A DNA stretch of 64,000 nucleotides from Bacteroidota bacterium. Lineage in GTDB: Bacteria; Bacteroidota; Bacteroidia; UKL13-3. Both the position numbers and the translations under genes were made by a program. Of this stretch, positions 55,123-62,708 are shown one piece after another. The stretch's first letter is position 1, and every line of letters begins with the position of its first letter. The notes below the pieces were generated by a model. The model did no database searches. It saw only the letters and a program-made list of their open reading frames with translations, and was not told the origin of the DNA. The stretch covers positions 310,490 through 374,489 of the forward strand of contig JAIYAT010000020.1 in assembly GCA_027488905.1 (NCBI GenBank), given 5' to 3'.

Positions 55123-55601
55123 AACTCTCGATTATAGTAGCAGCTGACGAGCAAAATGGCATTGGGAAAAACAATGCTTTGTTGTGTCATTTACCCAACG
55201 ATTTAAAATTCTTCAAAAAGACAACCAGTGGTTTCCCAATTGTGATGGGCAGAAAAACCTTTGAATCTATTGGCAAAGCCTTACCTAAAAGAAGAAATGT
55301 GGTAATCAGCAGAACCCTTACCGAGCTAGAAGGTTGTGAAGTTTATGCAAGTATAGGCTTGGCCTTAGAAGCCTTGAAAGAAGAAGCGCAAGTATTTATT
55401 ATAGGTGGAGATTCTATTTACAAGCAAGCCATATCCATTACCAACGAAGTGATCTTAACCCGCATTCACCATACGTTTGAGGCAGATGCATTTTTTCCAG
55501 CGCTAACATCAGACAATTGGAAATTAAAGTTTAACGCCAGTTATGAGGCAGACGAGAAGCACGCACATGATTATAGCTTTCAGTTGTATAGTAGAATTTA
55601 G
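55119..55601 (+). CDS. folA: Dihydrofolate reductase
   Basis: The 160-residue enzyme reduces dihydrofolate with NADPH. Motifs: SIIVAADEQNGIGKNNALLC at the N-terminus, PNDLKFFKKTTSGFPIVMGR in the middle, and FIIGGDSIYKQAI. An acidic residue in the active site (Asp28 of LPNDLKFFKK) is present. No thyA follows. Confidence 0.95.
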   Translation: MKLSIIVAADEQNGIGKNNALLCHLPNDLKFFKKTTSGFPIVMGRKTFESIGKALPKRRNVVISRTLTELEGCEVYASIGLALEALKEEAQVFIIGGDSIYKQAISITNEVILTRIHHTFEADAFFPALTSDNWKLKFNASYEADEKHAHDYSFQLYSRI

Positions 55602-55681
55602 TAAGTCTATTATAATAAATATGGTTTAATTCACCTCGAACAATTTAACTGAAGAAAAAGTAAATACTTTATATTTGTGTT

Positions 55682-55975
55682 ATGATTTTAGATGACTCGA
55701 AACTTAATTCCATCAAAAACTTTTTTAAAACTAGGCCAGTTTTAAAAGCATATTTGTTTGGTTCTTATGTTCGAGGAGAAGCAGACAGTGCGAGTGATTT
55801 GGACATTTTGGTTGATTTGGACTATTCACAAAGAATAGGGTTAGGCTTTGTTCAAATGCAATTGGATTTAGAAGAACTTTTAAAAGTAAAGGTAGATTTG
55901 GTATCTTCAAATGGCTTATCAAAACATATTAAAGAATATGTGGATAGTGAAAAGCAAATGATATATGCGAGGTAA
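55682..55975 (+). CDS. Minimal nucleotidyltransferase, MntA-type antitoxin
   Basis: The 97-residue protein has an intact core: YLFGSYVRGEADSASDLDIL, which is the GSx10DxD pattern with Gly-Ser and two Asp. In HepT/MntA pairs this protein AMPylates the HEPN toxin. The partner gene overlaps its end by 11 bases in the order MntA then HepT, but the partner is truncated (see next entry). Confidence 0.85.
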   Translation: MILDDSKLNSIKNFFKTRPVLKAYLFGSYVRGEADSASDLDILVDLDYSQRIGLGFVQMQLDLEELLKVKVDLVSSNGLSKHIKEYVDSEKQMIYAR

Positions 55976-56210
55976 GCTAGGAAATATTGCTCGATTAAAT
56001 CATATACTTGAGGCTATCACTGAAATTGAAAGCTACTTAGTGAATATTGATTTCGATAAATTTATGGAAAACTCAATGATGCGATTTGCCTGCATTAAGC
56101 AAATTGAAATTATTGGAGAAGCGAGTGATCATATATCTGAAAATGTTAAAACTCAATTTTCAGAAATAGAATGGCGTCAATTTAAAGGAATTGCCTCATT
56201 AAACAAATAA
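55965..56210 (+). pseudogene. Truncated HepT (HEPN) toxin lacking its catalytic motif
   Basis: The 81-residue frame is HepT-like (LNHILEAITEIESYLVNIDF, IKQIEIIGEASDHISE, then EIEWRQFKGIASLNK). Normal HepT proteins continue with an Rx4-6H catalytic motif and about 30 more residues. Here a stop follows GIASLNK, and no frame downstream supplies the missing motif. The RNase activity is thus probably lost, leaving the antitoxin alone. Confidence 0.8.
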
Positions 56211-56305
56211 GACAACTTGGATATAAAGGAATTGAAGTTGGAATGTTAGTTACTTTTAAATAAATATTCAATCTAGTTGGAATTAACTATTGACCTTTAT
56301 CGACT

Positions 56306-56330
56306 ATGGTCCATCGACCATGGACTATAG
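56306..56330. repeat. Intergenic hairpin with 13-mer ATGGTCCATCGAC, copy 2
   Basis: CTATGGTCCAT and ATGGACTATAG form a near-perfect inverted repeat starting at 56304. The first 13 bases of this span are the reverse complement of the 13-mer at 26627. It lies 57 bases upstream of purD, beside a dispersed motif copy. Confidence 0.5.
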
Positions 56331-56335
56331 ACAAT

Positions 56336-56367
56336 TTGGTTCAAACCGAGAAATGAAACTATATTTG
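56336..56367 (+). promoter_or_regulatory. purD promoter; its -33 box is part of a dispersed motif copy
   Basis: TTG (56336-56338), 21 bases, then TATATTTG (56360-56367) fit the consensus. The TTG is the start of TTGGTTCAAACCGAG (56336-56350), a one-mismatch copy of the dispersed motif. The ATG is 19 bases beyond the -7 box. Confidence 0.65.
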
Positions 56368-56386
56368 CCACTCATTTTTTGCTTGT

Positions 56387-57661
56387 ATGAATATTTTACT
56401 TTTAGGGTCTGGCGGCAGAGAACATGCCTTTGCCCGCGCATTATCGGCCAGTGAACTTTGCTCCCAACTCTTTATAGCCCCAGGAAATGCTGGAACTTTA
56501 GCACATGGCAAAAATGTAAATTTGTCTATCATCGACTTTCCAAGCATTGGCAAATTTTGTGTAGACAACAACATTAACTTAGTAATTGTAGGTCCAGAAG
56601 AACCCTTAGTAAAAGGCATCAGAAATTATTTTGAGGCAGATGCTCAATTAAAAAATATAGCATTTGTGGGCCCAGACCAAACTGGCGCACAAATGGAAGG
56701 CAGCAAAGATTGGAGCAAACAGTTTATGCAGAAGTACAAAATTCCTACTGCTGCTTATGCCACTTTTACTGCAGAAAATTTAGAAGCAGGACTAAACTAT
56801 ATCGACCAAATGCAAGGAACCATTGTGCTCAAAGCGGATGGTTTAGCAGCGGGAAAAGGCGTTTTAATTATAGATGATAAAGAAACAGCTAAGGCAGAAT
56901 TAAAAGCCATGATTAGTGAGCTTAAGTTTGGAGCAGCCAGCAGCAAAGTAGTGATAGAAGAGTTTTTACAAGGCATTGAGCTTTCTGTTTTTGTACTTAG
57001 CGATGGCAATGGCTATAAACTCTTACCTTCAGCCAAAGACTACAAACGCATTGGCGAGGGAGATACAGGCTTAAACACGGGTGGCATGGGCGCCGTAAGC
57101 CCGGTACCTTTTGCCGATGAAAGCTTCTTAAGCAAAGTAGCATCCCAAATTGTAGTCCCAACCATTGAAGGCCTCAAAGCAGAAGGGATTGTTTATAAAG
57201 GTTTTATTTTTATTGGCCTCATGAATGTTAATGGCAATCCAATGGTAATTGAATACAATTCCAGAATGGGCGACCCAGAAACAGAGGTGGTATTGCCTAG
57301 AATACAATCGGATTTGGTAGCATTGATGTTGGCCACTGCCCAAGGTAATTTACATGAAATAAGGGTAGAGATAGACCCTAGAGCAGCCACTACCATTATG
57401 TTGGTTTCTGAAGGCTACCCGGGCGACTATGAAAAAGGAAAAGAAATAACAGGATTAGAAAATATTGAAGGTTCAATTGTGTTTCATGCCGGAACCAAAT
57501 TAGGTGCAGAGGGCCAACTATTAAGCAATGGCGGACGGGTTTTGGCTATCACAAGTTTAGCCAATACTTTAGCAGAGGCATTGGCAATGAGTAATAAAAA
57601 CGCAGAAAAAGTAATCTTTAGCAACAAGTATTACCGTAAAGACATTGGGTATGAGTTTTAA
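56387..57661 (+). CDS. purD: Phosphoribosylamine-glycine ligase
   Basis: The 424-residue ATP-grasp enzyme catalyses the second step of purine synthesis. It starts MNILLLGSGGREHAFARAL. Further motifs are GPEEPLVKGI, VLKADGLAAGKGVLI and RMGDPETEVVLPRIQSDLV. Full length; the promoter is immediately upstream. No other pur gene is in the window. Confidence 0.97.
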   Translation: MNILLLGSGGREHAFARALSASELCSQLFIAPGNAGTLAHGKNVNLSIIDFPSIGKFCVDNNINLVIVGPEEPLVKGIRNYFEADAQLKNIAFVGPDQTGAQMEGSKDWSKQFMQKYKIPTAAYATFTAENLEAGLNYIDQMQGTIVLKADGLAAGKGVLIIDDKETAKAELKAMISELKFGAASSKVVIEEFLQGIELSVFVLSDGNGYKLLPSAKDYKRIGEGDTGLNTGGMGAVSPVPFADESFLSKVASQIVVPTIEGLKAEGIVYKGFIFIGLMNVNGNPMVIEYNSRMGDPETEVVLPRIQSDLVALMLATAQGNLHEIRVEIDPRAATTIMLVSEGYPGDYEKGKEITGLENIEGSIVFHAGTKLGAEGQLLSNGGRVLAITSLANTLAEALAMSNKNAEKVIFSNKYYRKDIGYEF

Positions 57662-57663
57662 GC

Positions 57664-59958
57664 TTAGGGCTTAATCACCGTAAACATAGTATCTACCTCT
57701 AAAGGATAATTGTCCCAAATAATCATTTCGTCGGTAGTTGGGAAATAGACATGATTGGGGCGTTCAAACATTAAGAAACTGGCTAATTTATAAGCGCTTC
57801 CATCTGCCTCTATGAGAACTGAATTCTCCGAAGATTTTGGCTTATAGGTTAGCGCAACCCTTCTGCACTCGCTGTGAATTTGTGGGTAAGGCTCTAGGTG
57901 CGAATTACAATGGTAAACTGTGTTTCCATTTGGGTCTTTCTCGGTAACCAAGAGATTGGCAAAGCGGTTTATGGCAGTTTGACTGCGTGTCCAAAAAGAA
58001 ATCTCAATACTATCACTTGAATTAATTTTCCCTTCGAATAAGGTTTGTTTGCCAGATAGGGTATTCTCCTTTACCGCTTCACCAAATAGCATATTAATAC
58101 CTTCGTATTTCTCATATTTAAAAAAACCAAGTTTGGGGGTGGTGGCAAATACATCCTTAAGATGGCTTTCGTAAACAGGCACTTTTGTGATAGAATCGTT
58201 GAAATACCTAAAAGAGGAAGGAAAAACAGCTGGGTTTAAACTATAGAAACGAATATCGTTGTGTGTAAAAAGATAGTTTGCCTTTGCCAAAAATGATTCC
58301 TCAAAGGGAGCAAGCCCATTGGGCGTAACCATTATCAAAAAAGGCTTTTCATCCTCGAATTGGTAGAAATAATAATTAGGAAGAATAGGATGACTCATGA
58401 TGGCTGTAATTTTGAGACCTTCACTCACACTAGCCCTAGACATGATGTAATTTACCATTGGCAAACCAGTATTGTAAGTAAATGACAAGGCACTAAACAC
58501 AGAATTCTCAGAGCCAGAAAAGCCAGCCTTTTCATTACCGATGGTAAAAAATGGAAGCGCAATTAAAGCCCTATACTGGGAGGTATCTAATTTGTGTTCA
58601 ACCATTACCTTTTGCCAATCTGCATTTAAAAAAGTTTTTCCTTCATTGTGTTGATTGACTGCTGCAAACATGCTAGCCTGAAGAGAAAAACCTTCAATCA
58701 TCAGCAATGTAGCAGGCAAAACATAAAGATATTTAACTAAAGGTTTAACTGAAAAAATAGTCTTCCTATAAAAATACAACAACATAAAAACCGTAAAGAC
58801 ATAATAGAAAATCCAAGCAAACCTCCCAGGGGAACGAAACTGTAAAATGGGTTTTAAAAATTGAATGAAATAATCCAAGGGTGGCATATAGAAAGGAAAA
58901 ACCGCCGCAAAAATCAAAGCAAAAACGCCTGTATAAATGTACAAGGTAAAGCTTGGCAACTCAATTAAATTAAGCGTAAAGGTTTTGGTTCGAACCCAAT
59001 TTTTAACAGTAACAAAAACCACAAATGCAGCAAAGAACAAGCCTAGAAAACTTAAATAAGCATCTCCCTCCCATTCATATTTACCCACTTTAATTGCTTC
59101 AGGAATGAGTTTATCAAATGGGCTTTCGGCAGCAAAGAAAATACTTCTAAACGTAGCGCGATAGTTTAAGAATCCCCAAGGAATTTCTACCCTATCAGTT
59201 TTGGTATCCATTACCCACATAAAAATCTTTACAAGGAGAATTGGAAGCACCCCCATAAGCACGATTTGCAAAGTATTTTTCCAAGTATGCTTGAACTGCT
59301 TAAGATGCATGAGGAAATACCCTAACGCTGTAAAGCCAAAAAACACTAAGGAAATGGCCAAATAATACATGTGTAGGAAACTCATGAAAGTTACAAAAGC
59401 AAGACTTAGGTAAAGGTATGTCCTTGAAAAACTTTGAAGGAATTTAAGGTTCAAATACCAAAGAGCTGGAATAAAAAATCCATAAGCCAAACCATAGTGC
59501 CCAAACATTCTTTCATTTTGAGGGGCGAGCATGGCAATGGCAAAAGCAAACAAAAAGGCTGGAAAGGGCTTTACTTCGTAGTGCTGGAAAATCTTATAAA
59601 GAAAATAAACCGATAAAGGCAAAGCCAGAAGCATTAAGACATTAAAAATTGCCAAGGCTGCTGTTAAGGAGATGGTTTCTGGGGCTCCAAATAACTTTAA
59701 CAACAATACCAACAAAGGTTGATTATCTGTAAACGTAATTAAATCTTGATATGGATAAGCCATACCTTTAAACACAAACCCACTTTCAAATTTTAGGTAA
59801 TGCAAAAAGGTGAAGTAGTTTTTAATACCATCATTTACAGAACTAAAAAAAGTGCTGTTTAAATTGGCTAAGCCTGTTGGGAAAACCAATGCTAAAAAAG
59901 CGGTATAGCAGGCTAAGGCTGCAAAAAACACCCAAATAAATTCCTTTAGTTTATTCAT
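57664..59958 (-). CDS. Large multi-pass membrane protein with periplasmic C-terminal domain
   Basis: The 764-residue protein has about a dozen membrane helices in the first 450 residues (first FFAALACYTAFLALVFP), with luminal motifs such as NDGIKNYFTFLHYLKFE in loop 1. A soluble domain of about 300 residues follows. The layout (acidic first loop, many helices, C-terminal domain) resembles GT-C glycosyltransferases or YfhO-like proteins. I cannot assign a family. It sits next to a GT51 gene, so an envelope-glycan role is plausible. Its stop is 2 bases from the purD stop. Confidence 0.6.
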   Translation of the reverse strand: MNKLKEFIWVFFAALACYTAFLALVFPTGLANLNSTFFSSVNDGIKNYFTFLHYLKFESGFVFKGMAYPYQDLITFTDNQPLLVLLLKLFGAPETISLTAALAIFNVLMLLALPLSVYFLYKIFQHYEVKPFPAFLFAFAIAMLAPQNERMFGHYGLAYGFFIPALWYLNLKFLQSFSRTYLYLSLAFVTFMSFLHMYYLAISLVFFGFTALGYFLMHLKQFKHTWKNTLQIVLMGVLPILLVKIFMWVMDTKTDRVEIPWGFLNYRATFRSIFFAAESPFDKLIPEAIKVGKYEWEGDAYLSFLGLFFAAFVVFVTVKNWVRTKTFTLNLIELPSFTLYIYTGVFALIFAAVFPFYMPPLDYFIQFLKPILQFRSPGRFAWIFYYVFTVFMLLYFYRKTIFSVKPLVKYLYVLPATLLMIEGFSLQASMFAAVNQHNEGKTFLNADWQKVMVEHKLDTSQYRALIALPFFTIGNEKAGFSGSENSVFSALSFTYNTGLPMVNYIMSRASVSEGLKITAIMSHPILPNYYFYQFEDEKPFLIMVTPNGLAPFEESFLAKANYLFTHNDIRFYSLNPAVFPSSFRYFNDSITKVPVYESHLKDVFATTPKLGFFKYEKYEGINMLFGEAVKENTLSGKQTLFEGKINSSDSIEISFWTRSQTAINRFANLLVTEKDPNGNTVYHCNSHLEPYPQIHSECRRVALTYKPKSSENSVLIEADGSAYKLASFLMFERPNHVYFPTTDEMIIWDNYPLEVDTMFTVIKP
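58985..58996 (+). repeat. Dispersed motif variant (TTGGTTCGAACC)
   Basis: This palindromic variant lies inside the large membrane protein gene. It keeps GGTT--AACC with CG at the centre, like the copies at 4361 and 45950. Confidence 0.45.
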
Positions 59959-60006
59959 GGCGAAACAATTTAGGTAGCAAGATAAAAAGATTAAACTTCA
60001 AAAAAT

Positions 60007-62028
60007 CTAATTGCCATCAATATCATCGGCATCCACTTCTTGGTTCAATACATCTTCTATTAAAGAATCGTTTGCCAAAGTATCAGATATGATGATGTAG
60101 TTAAGTGCTGGTCCGTTAATCTTAATCAAATGGGTAAGGCCAAGCGTATCTTCTGGCGGCAATACACCTCGGTTAATCATTTTATTGGCCACAAACCTAA
60201 AACTCTTTTCTAGGTAGGGACGTAACATGCCATCCTTACCAAAACGCCACATAAATTTCTTTGGACTAGGAATAATATTGGCTAAAAACATGCATTCACT
60301 TAGCGTGAGTTCGGAAGCACTTTTTCTAAAATAAAACTGAGAAGCTTCACCAATTCCATAAACATTTGGCCCCCATTCAATGATGTTCAAGTACACCTCA
60401 TACATTCTATTTTTAGAACTGATGTTATTATTTTCGAGAATATAAACCAATAAGATTTCTTCAAGCTTTCTGGCCATGGTTTTCTCACGGGTTAGAAAAA
60501 CATTTTTCACCAATTGCATGCTAATGGTGCTTGCCCCGCGTTTAAACTTACCCGTCCTAATGTTTTTAGCAATGGATTGTCTAAAGGCTTCTGTTACAAA
60601 ACCCTTATGCCAATAAAAAGAAGGGTCTTCGGTGGTTAAAATTGTTTTTTGCAATAGCATCGAAATGCTCTCGAGTGGCACAAAAGAAGGATTGGATGGT
60701 CCAACTAAAATTCCCCTAACTGGCCTTCCATTCTCATAGGGGTGATGCATAAATTCGCGGTTAAGCTTGGTTAAATCGGCTTCCCCAAATTGTTGAATGC
60801 GCAGTTTATCTTTTTCGAGTGCGCTTTCAAAAACCATTTCATCAGGCTTGTTTTCATTAAAGATAAAATCCAATCTATAAGAAAAACTACCCGTTGCATT
60901 CATTCCTTTGACATGAGAAAAAAGTCCTTCAGGCAAGGCGTCTACAAAAGTTTGTGCTTCTGTTTTCTCGGTTTTAATTACCAAATGATAAATGGTATCA
61001 GGGCCATTTTGGAAATAAACAAAGGGCCTAATCACAATGCCATTAAAATTAACCTTACTACTGCTATCTAAAGAAACATAATTAGGTCCAATTCTATAGG
61101 CATAATCAAATTCCATGTTGTCTATAACCACATCTTTCGACGCAATTTTAGGATGATTCAGTAGAAAAGAATTTACGCTTGCTTTTCCATCAATATGTAG
61201 CACCTCGTCTTCTAGACTTATATTATTAATCACAAATCTAGCAGAACTAAAACCCGTTTTAAGGTTAAAACGCTCAGGCAAATAAGGCATTAAAATTCTA
61301 CCGGTATCTGCTTTAGAAAAAATAATGTCTGCTTGTTTTACATCTGGTTTTGCTGACCCACTTAGGCTCCAATTTTGGGAGAGCAACTGGGTATTCACCT
61401 GCATTTTTGAATCTACCTCGCCATTTTCATAGTTGAGCGAAAGCACTTTAAAATCTACCCATTTTTCATCATCTACACCCTTAATTGAAAAGTTATTAAT
61501 ATTAACTTTGGCAGGAATTTTATTGAGCACTTTAGAAATAAGTTTAAAGGCTATTTCTGCATAATTGGGTGGTTCATTATCTATCTCCTCGGGCTTATTG
61601 TTATCATTAAGGCTAAGGCTGTCTTCGGTTTGAACCAAAAATGAGTCGAAATTTTTGATACTATCTCTTTTGGTAAGTTGAAGGTAACCCTCGTTTAGGG
61701 TAACTTCTGCAATGCGAATATCTCCAATAAGCGCATACAGAAATTTAATGCGCAAAGAGAAATCCCCTAAGGTTAGCAGGGTATCCTTATGCTCAGGAAT
61801 TATTTGCATTTGCTTGATGCTAACGCCAGATATACCAGAGAAGCCAGCCTCCCCTACAATTAATTCTGTTTGATATTTTTGCTTAAGTTTTACTTGAGCC
61901 TTTTGTATGGCTTTTTGTAAAAAGTAGCCTCTGAGTGAGAAATAAAATAGGACAATCAAAAAGACAGCAATACCAAACACCTTTAGGGATAGTATTCCTA
62001 GCTTTTTATAGTTAAGGTTTTTAAGCAT
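60007..62028 (-). CDS. GT51 peptidoglycan transglycosylase with AsmA-like N-terminal part
   Basis: The 673-residue protein has an N-terminal anchor (LSLKVFGIAVFLIVLFYFSL) and then about 400 residues resembling AsmA-type membrane-associated repeats (SIKQMQIIPEHKDTLLTLGD). Residues about 455-640 are a GT51 glycosyltransferase: TEDPSFYWHKGF with the catalytic Glu, GASTISMQLVKNVFLTREKT, YEVYLNIIEWGPNVYGIGEA and AFRQSIAKN. No transpeptidase domain follows, so it polymerises glycan strands only, like MtgA. It lies between the membrane-protein gene and frr. An exact dispersed motif copy is inside it. Confidence 0.85.
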   Translation of the reverse strand: MLKNLNYKKLGILSLKVFGIAVFLIVLFYFSLRGYFLQKAIQKAQVKLKQKYQTELIVGEAGFSGISGVSIKQMQIIPEHKDTLLTLGDFSLRIKFLYALIGDIRIAEVTLNEGYLQLTKRDSIKNFDSFLVQTEDSLSLNDNNKPEEIDNEPPNYAEIAFKLISKVLNKIPAKVNINNFSIKGVDDEKWVDFKVLSLNYENGEVDSKMQVNTQLLSQNWSLSGSAKPDVKQADIIFSKADTGRILMPYLPERFNLKTGFSSARFVINNISLEDEVLHIDGKASVNSFLLNHPKIASKDVVIDNMEFDYAYRIGPNYVSLDSSSKVNFNGIVIRPFVYFQNGPDTIYHLVIKTEKTEAQTFVDALPEGLFSHVKGMNATGSFSYRLDFIFNENKPDEMVFESALEKDKLRIQQFGEADLTKLNREFMHHPYENGRPVRGILVGPSNPSFVPLESISMLLQKTILTTEDPSFYWHKGFVTEAFRQSIAKNIRTGKFKRGASTISMQLVKNVFLTREKTMARKLEEILLVYILENNNISSKNRMYEVYLNIIEWGPNVYGIGEASQFYFRKSASELTLSECMFLANIIPSPKKFMWRFGKDGMLRPYLEKSFRFVANKMINRGVLPPEDTLGLTHLIKINGPALNYIIISDTLANDSLIEDVLNQEVDADDIDGN
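61624..61638 (-). repeat. Dispersed motif TTGGTTCAAACCGAA, exact copy inside the GT51 gene
   Basis: Read in frame on the minus strand as LVQTE. Confidence 0.7.
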
Positions 62029-62041
62029 ACAATAAAATTGC

Positions 62042-62608
62042 TTAAACCTGCATCAAATCTGCTTCTTTAGCAGCGCACAACTCATCAATTTTCTTGATAT
62101 AATTATCAGTAGTTTTTTGAACCTGAGCTTCTGCTGTTTTAGCATCATCCTCTGGAACACCATCTTTTTGTACTTTTTTAATGGCCTCGTTGGTGTCTTT
62201 TCTGATATTTCTTACTTGAACTTTGGCACTTTCGGCCTCAGCTTTCACTTTTTTTACAATATCTTTTCTGCGCTCTTCTGTTAAAGGAGGCAAACTAATT
62301 CTAATCATAAGTCCATCATTTGATGGTGCAAAACCCAGGTTAGAAATAATGATTCCCTTCTCAATAGCTTGAATCATATTTTTTTCCCAGGGCTGAATAG
62401 CAATACTACGGGCATCGGGTGTATTGATGTTAGCAACCTGACTGATAGGCACTAACTGGCCATAATACTCTACTTTTACAACATCCAACATAGAAGGATG
62501 TGCTTTTCCAGCTCTGATTTTTGTGAATTCATTTGCAGCATGGTCTACGGCTGCATCCATGCTTTTCTTTAATTGGTCAAACAAGGGTTGTAATCTAGGA
62601 TCGCTCAT
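62042..62608 (-). CDS. frr: Ribosome recycling factor
   Basis: The 188-residue three-helix protein splits ribosomes after termination with EF-G. It shows FTKIRAGKAHPSMLDVVKVE, PISQVANINTPDARSIAIQP and RKDTNEAIKKVQKDGVPEDD. I chose ATG at 62608 (MSDPRLQPLFDQ); the frame continues 27 bases upstream. pyrH, often upstream of frr, is absent. Confidence 0.97.
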   Translation of the reverse strand: MSDPRLQPLFDQLKKSMDAAVDHAANEFTKIRAGKAHPSMLDVVKVEYYGQLVPISQVANINTPDARSIAIQPWEKNMIQAIEKGIIISNLGFAPSNDGLMIRISLPPLTEERRKDIVKKVKAEAESAKVQVRNIRKDTNEAIKKVQKDGVPEDDAKTAEAQVQKTTDNYIKKIDELCAAKEADLMQV

Positions 62609-62689
62609 AATTGATGTCTTTTTGGGAGTTCGCAAATTACAAACCTGAACCTGAATTTATGAAATATTTTTTAGAACGAGCCTCATTTT

Positions 62690-62697
62690 TATCTTTG
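62690..62697 (+). promoter_or_regulatory. -7 box TATCTTTG before gltX
   Basis: The box fits TAnnTTTG and ends 11 bases before the gltX start. No convincing TTG at -33; tentative. Confidence 0.45.
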
Positions 62698-62708
62698 CAG
62701 CATAAATT

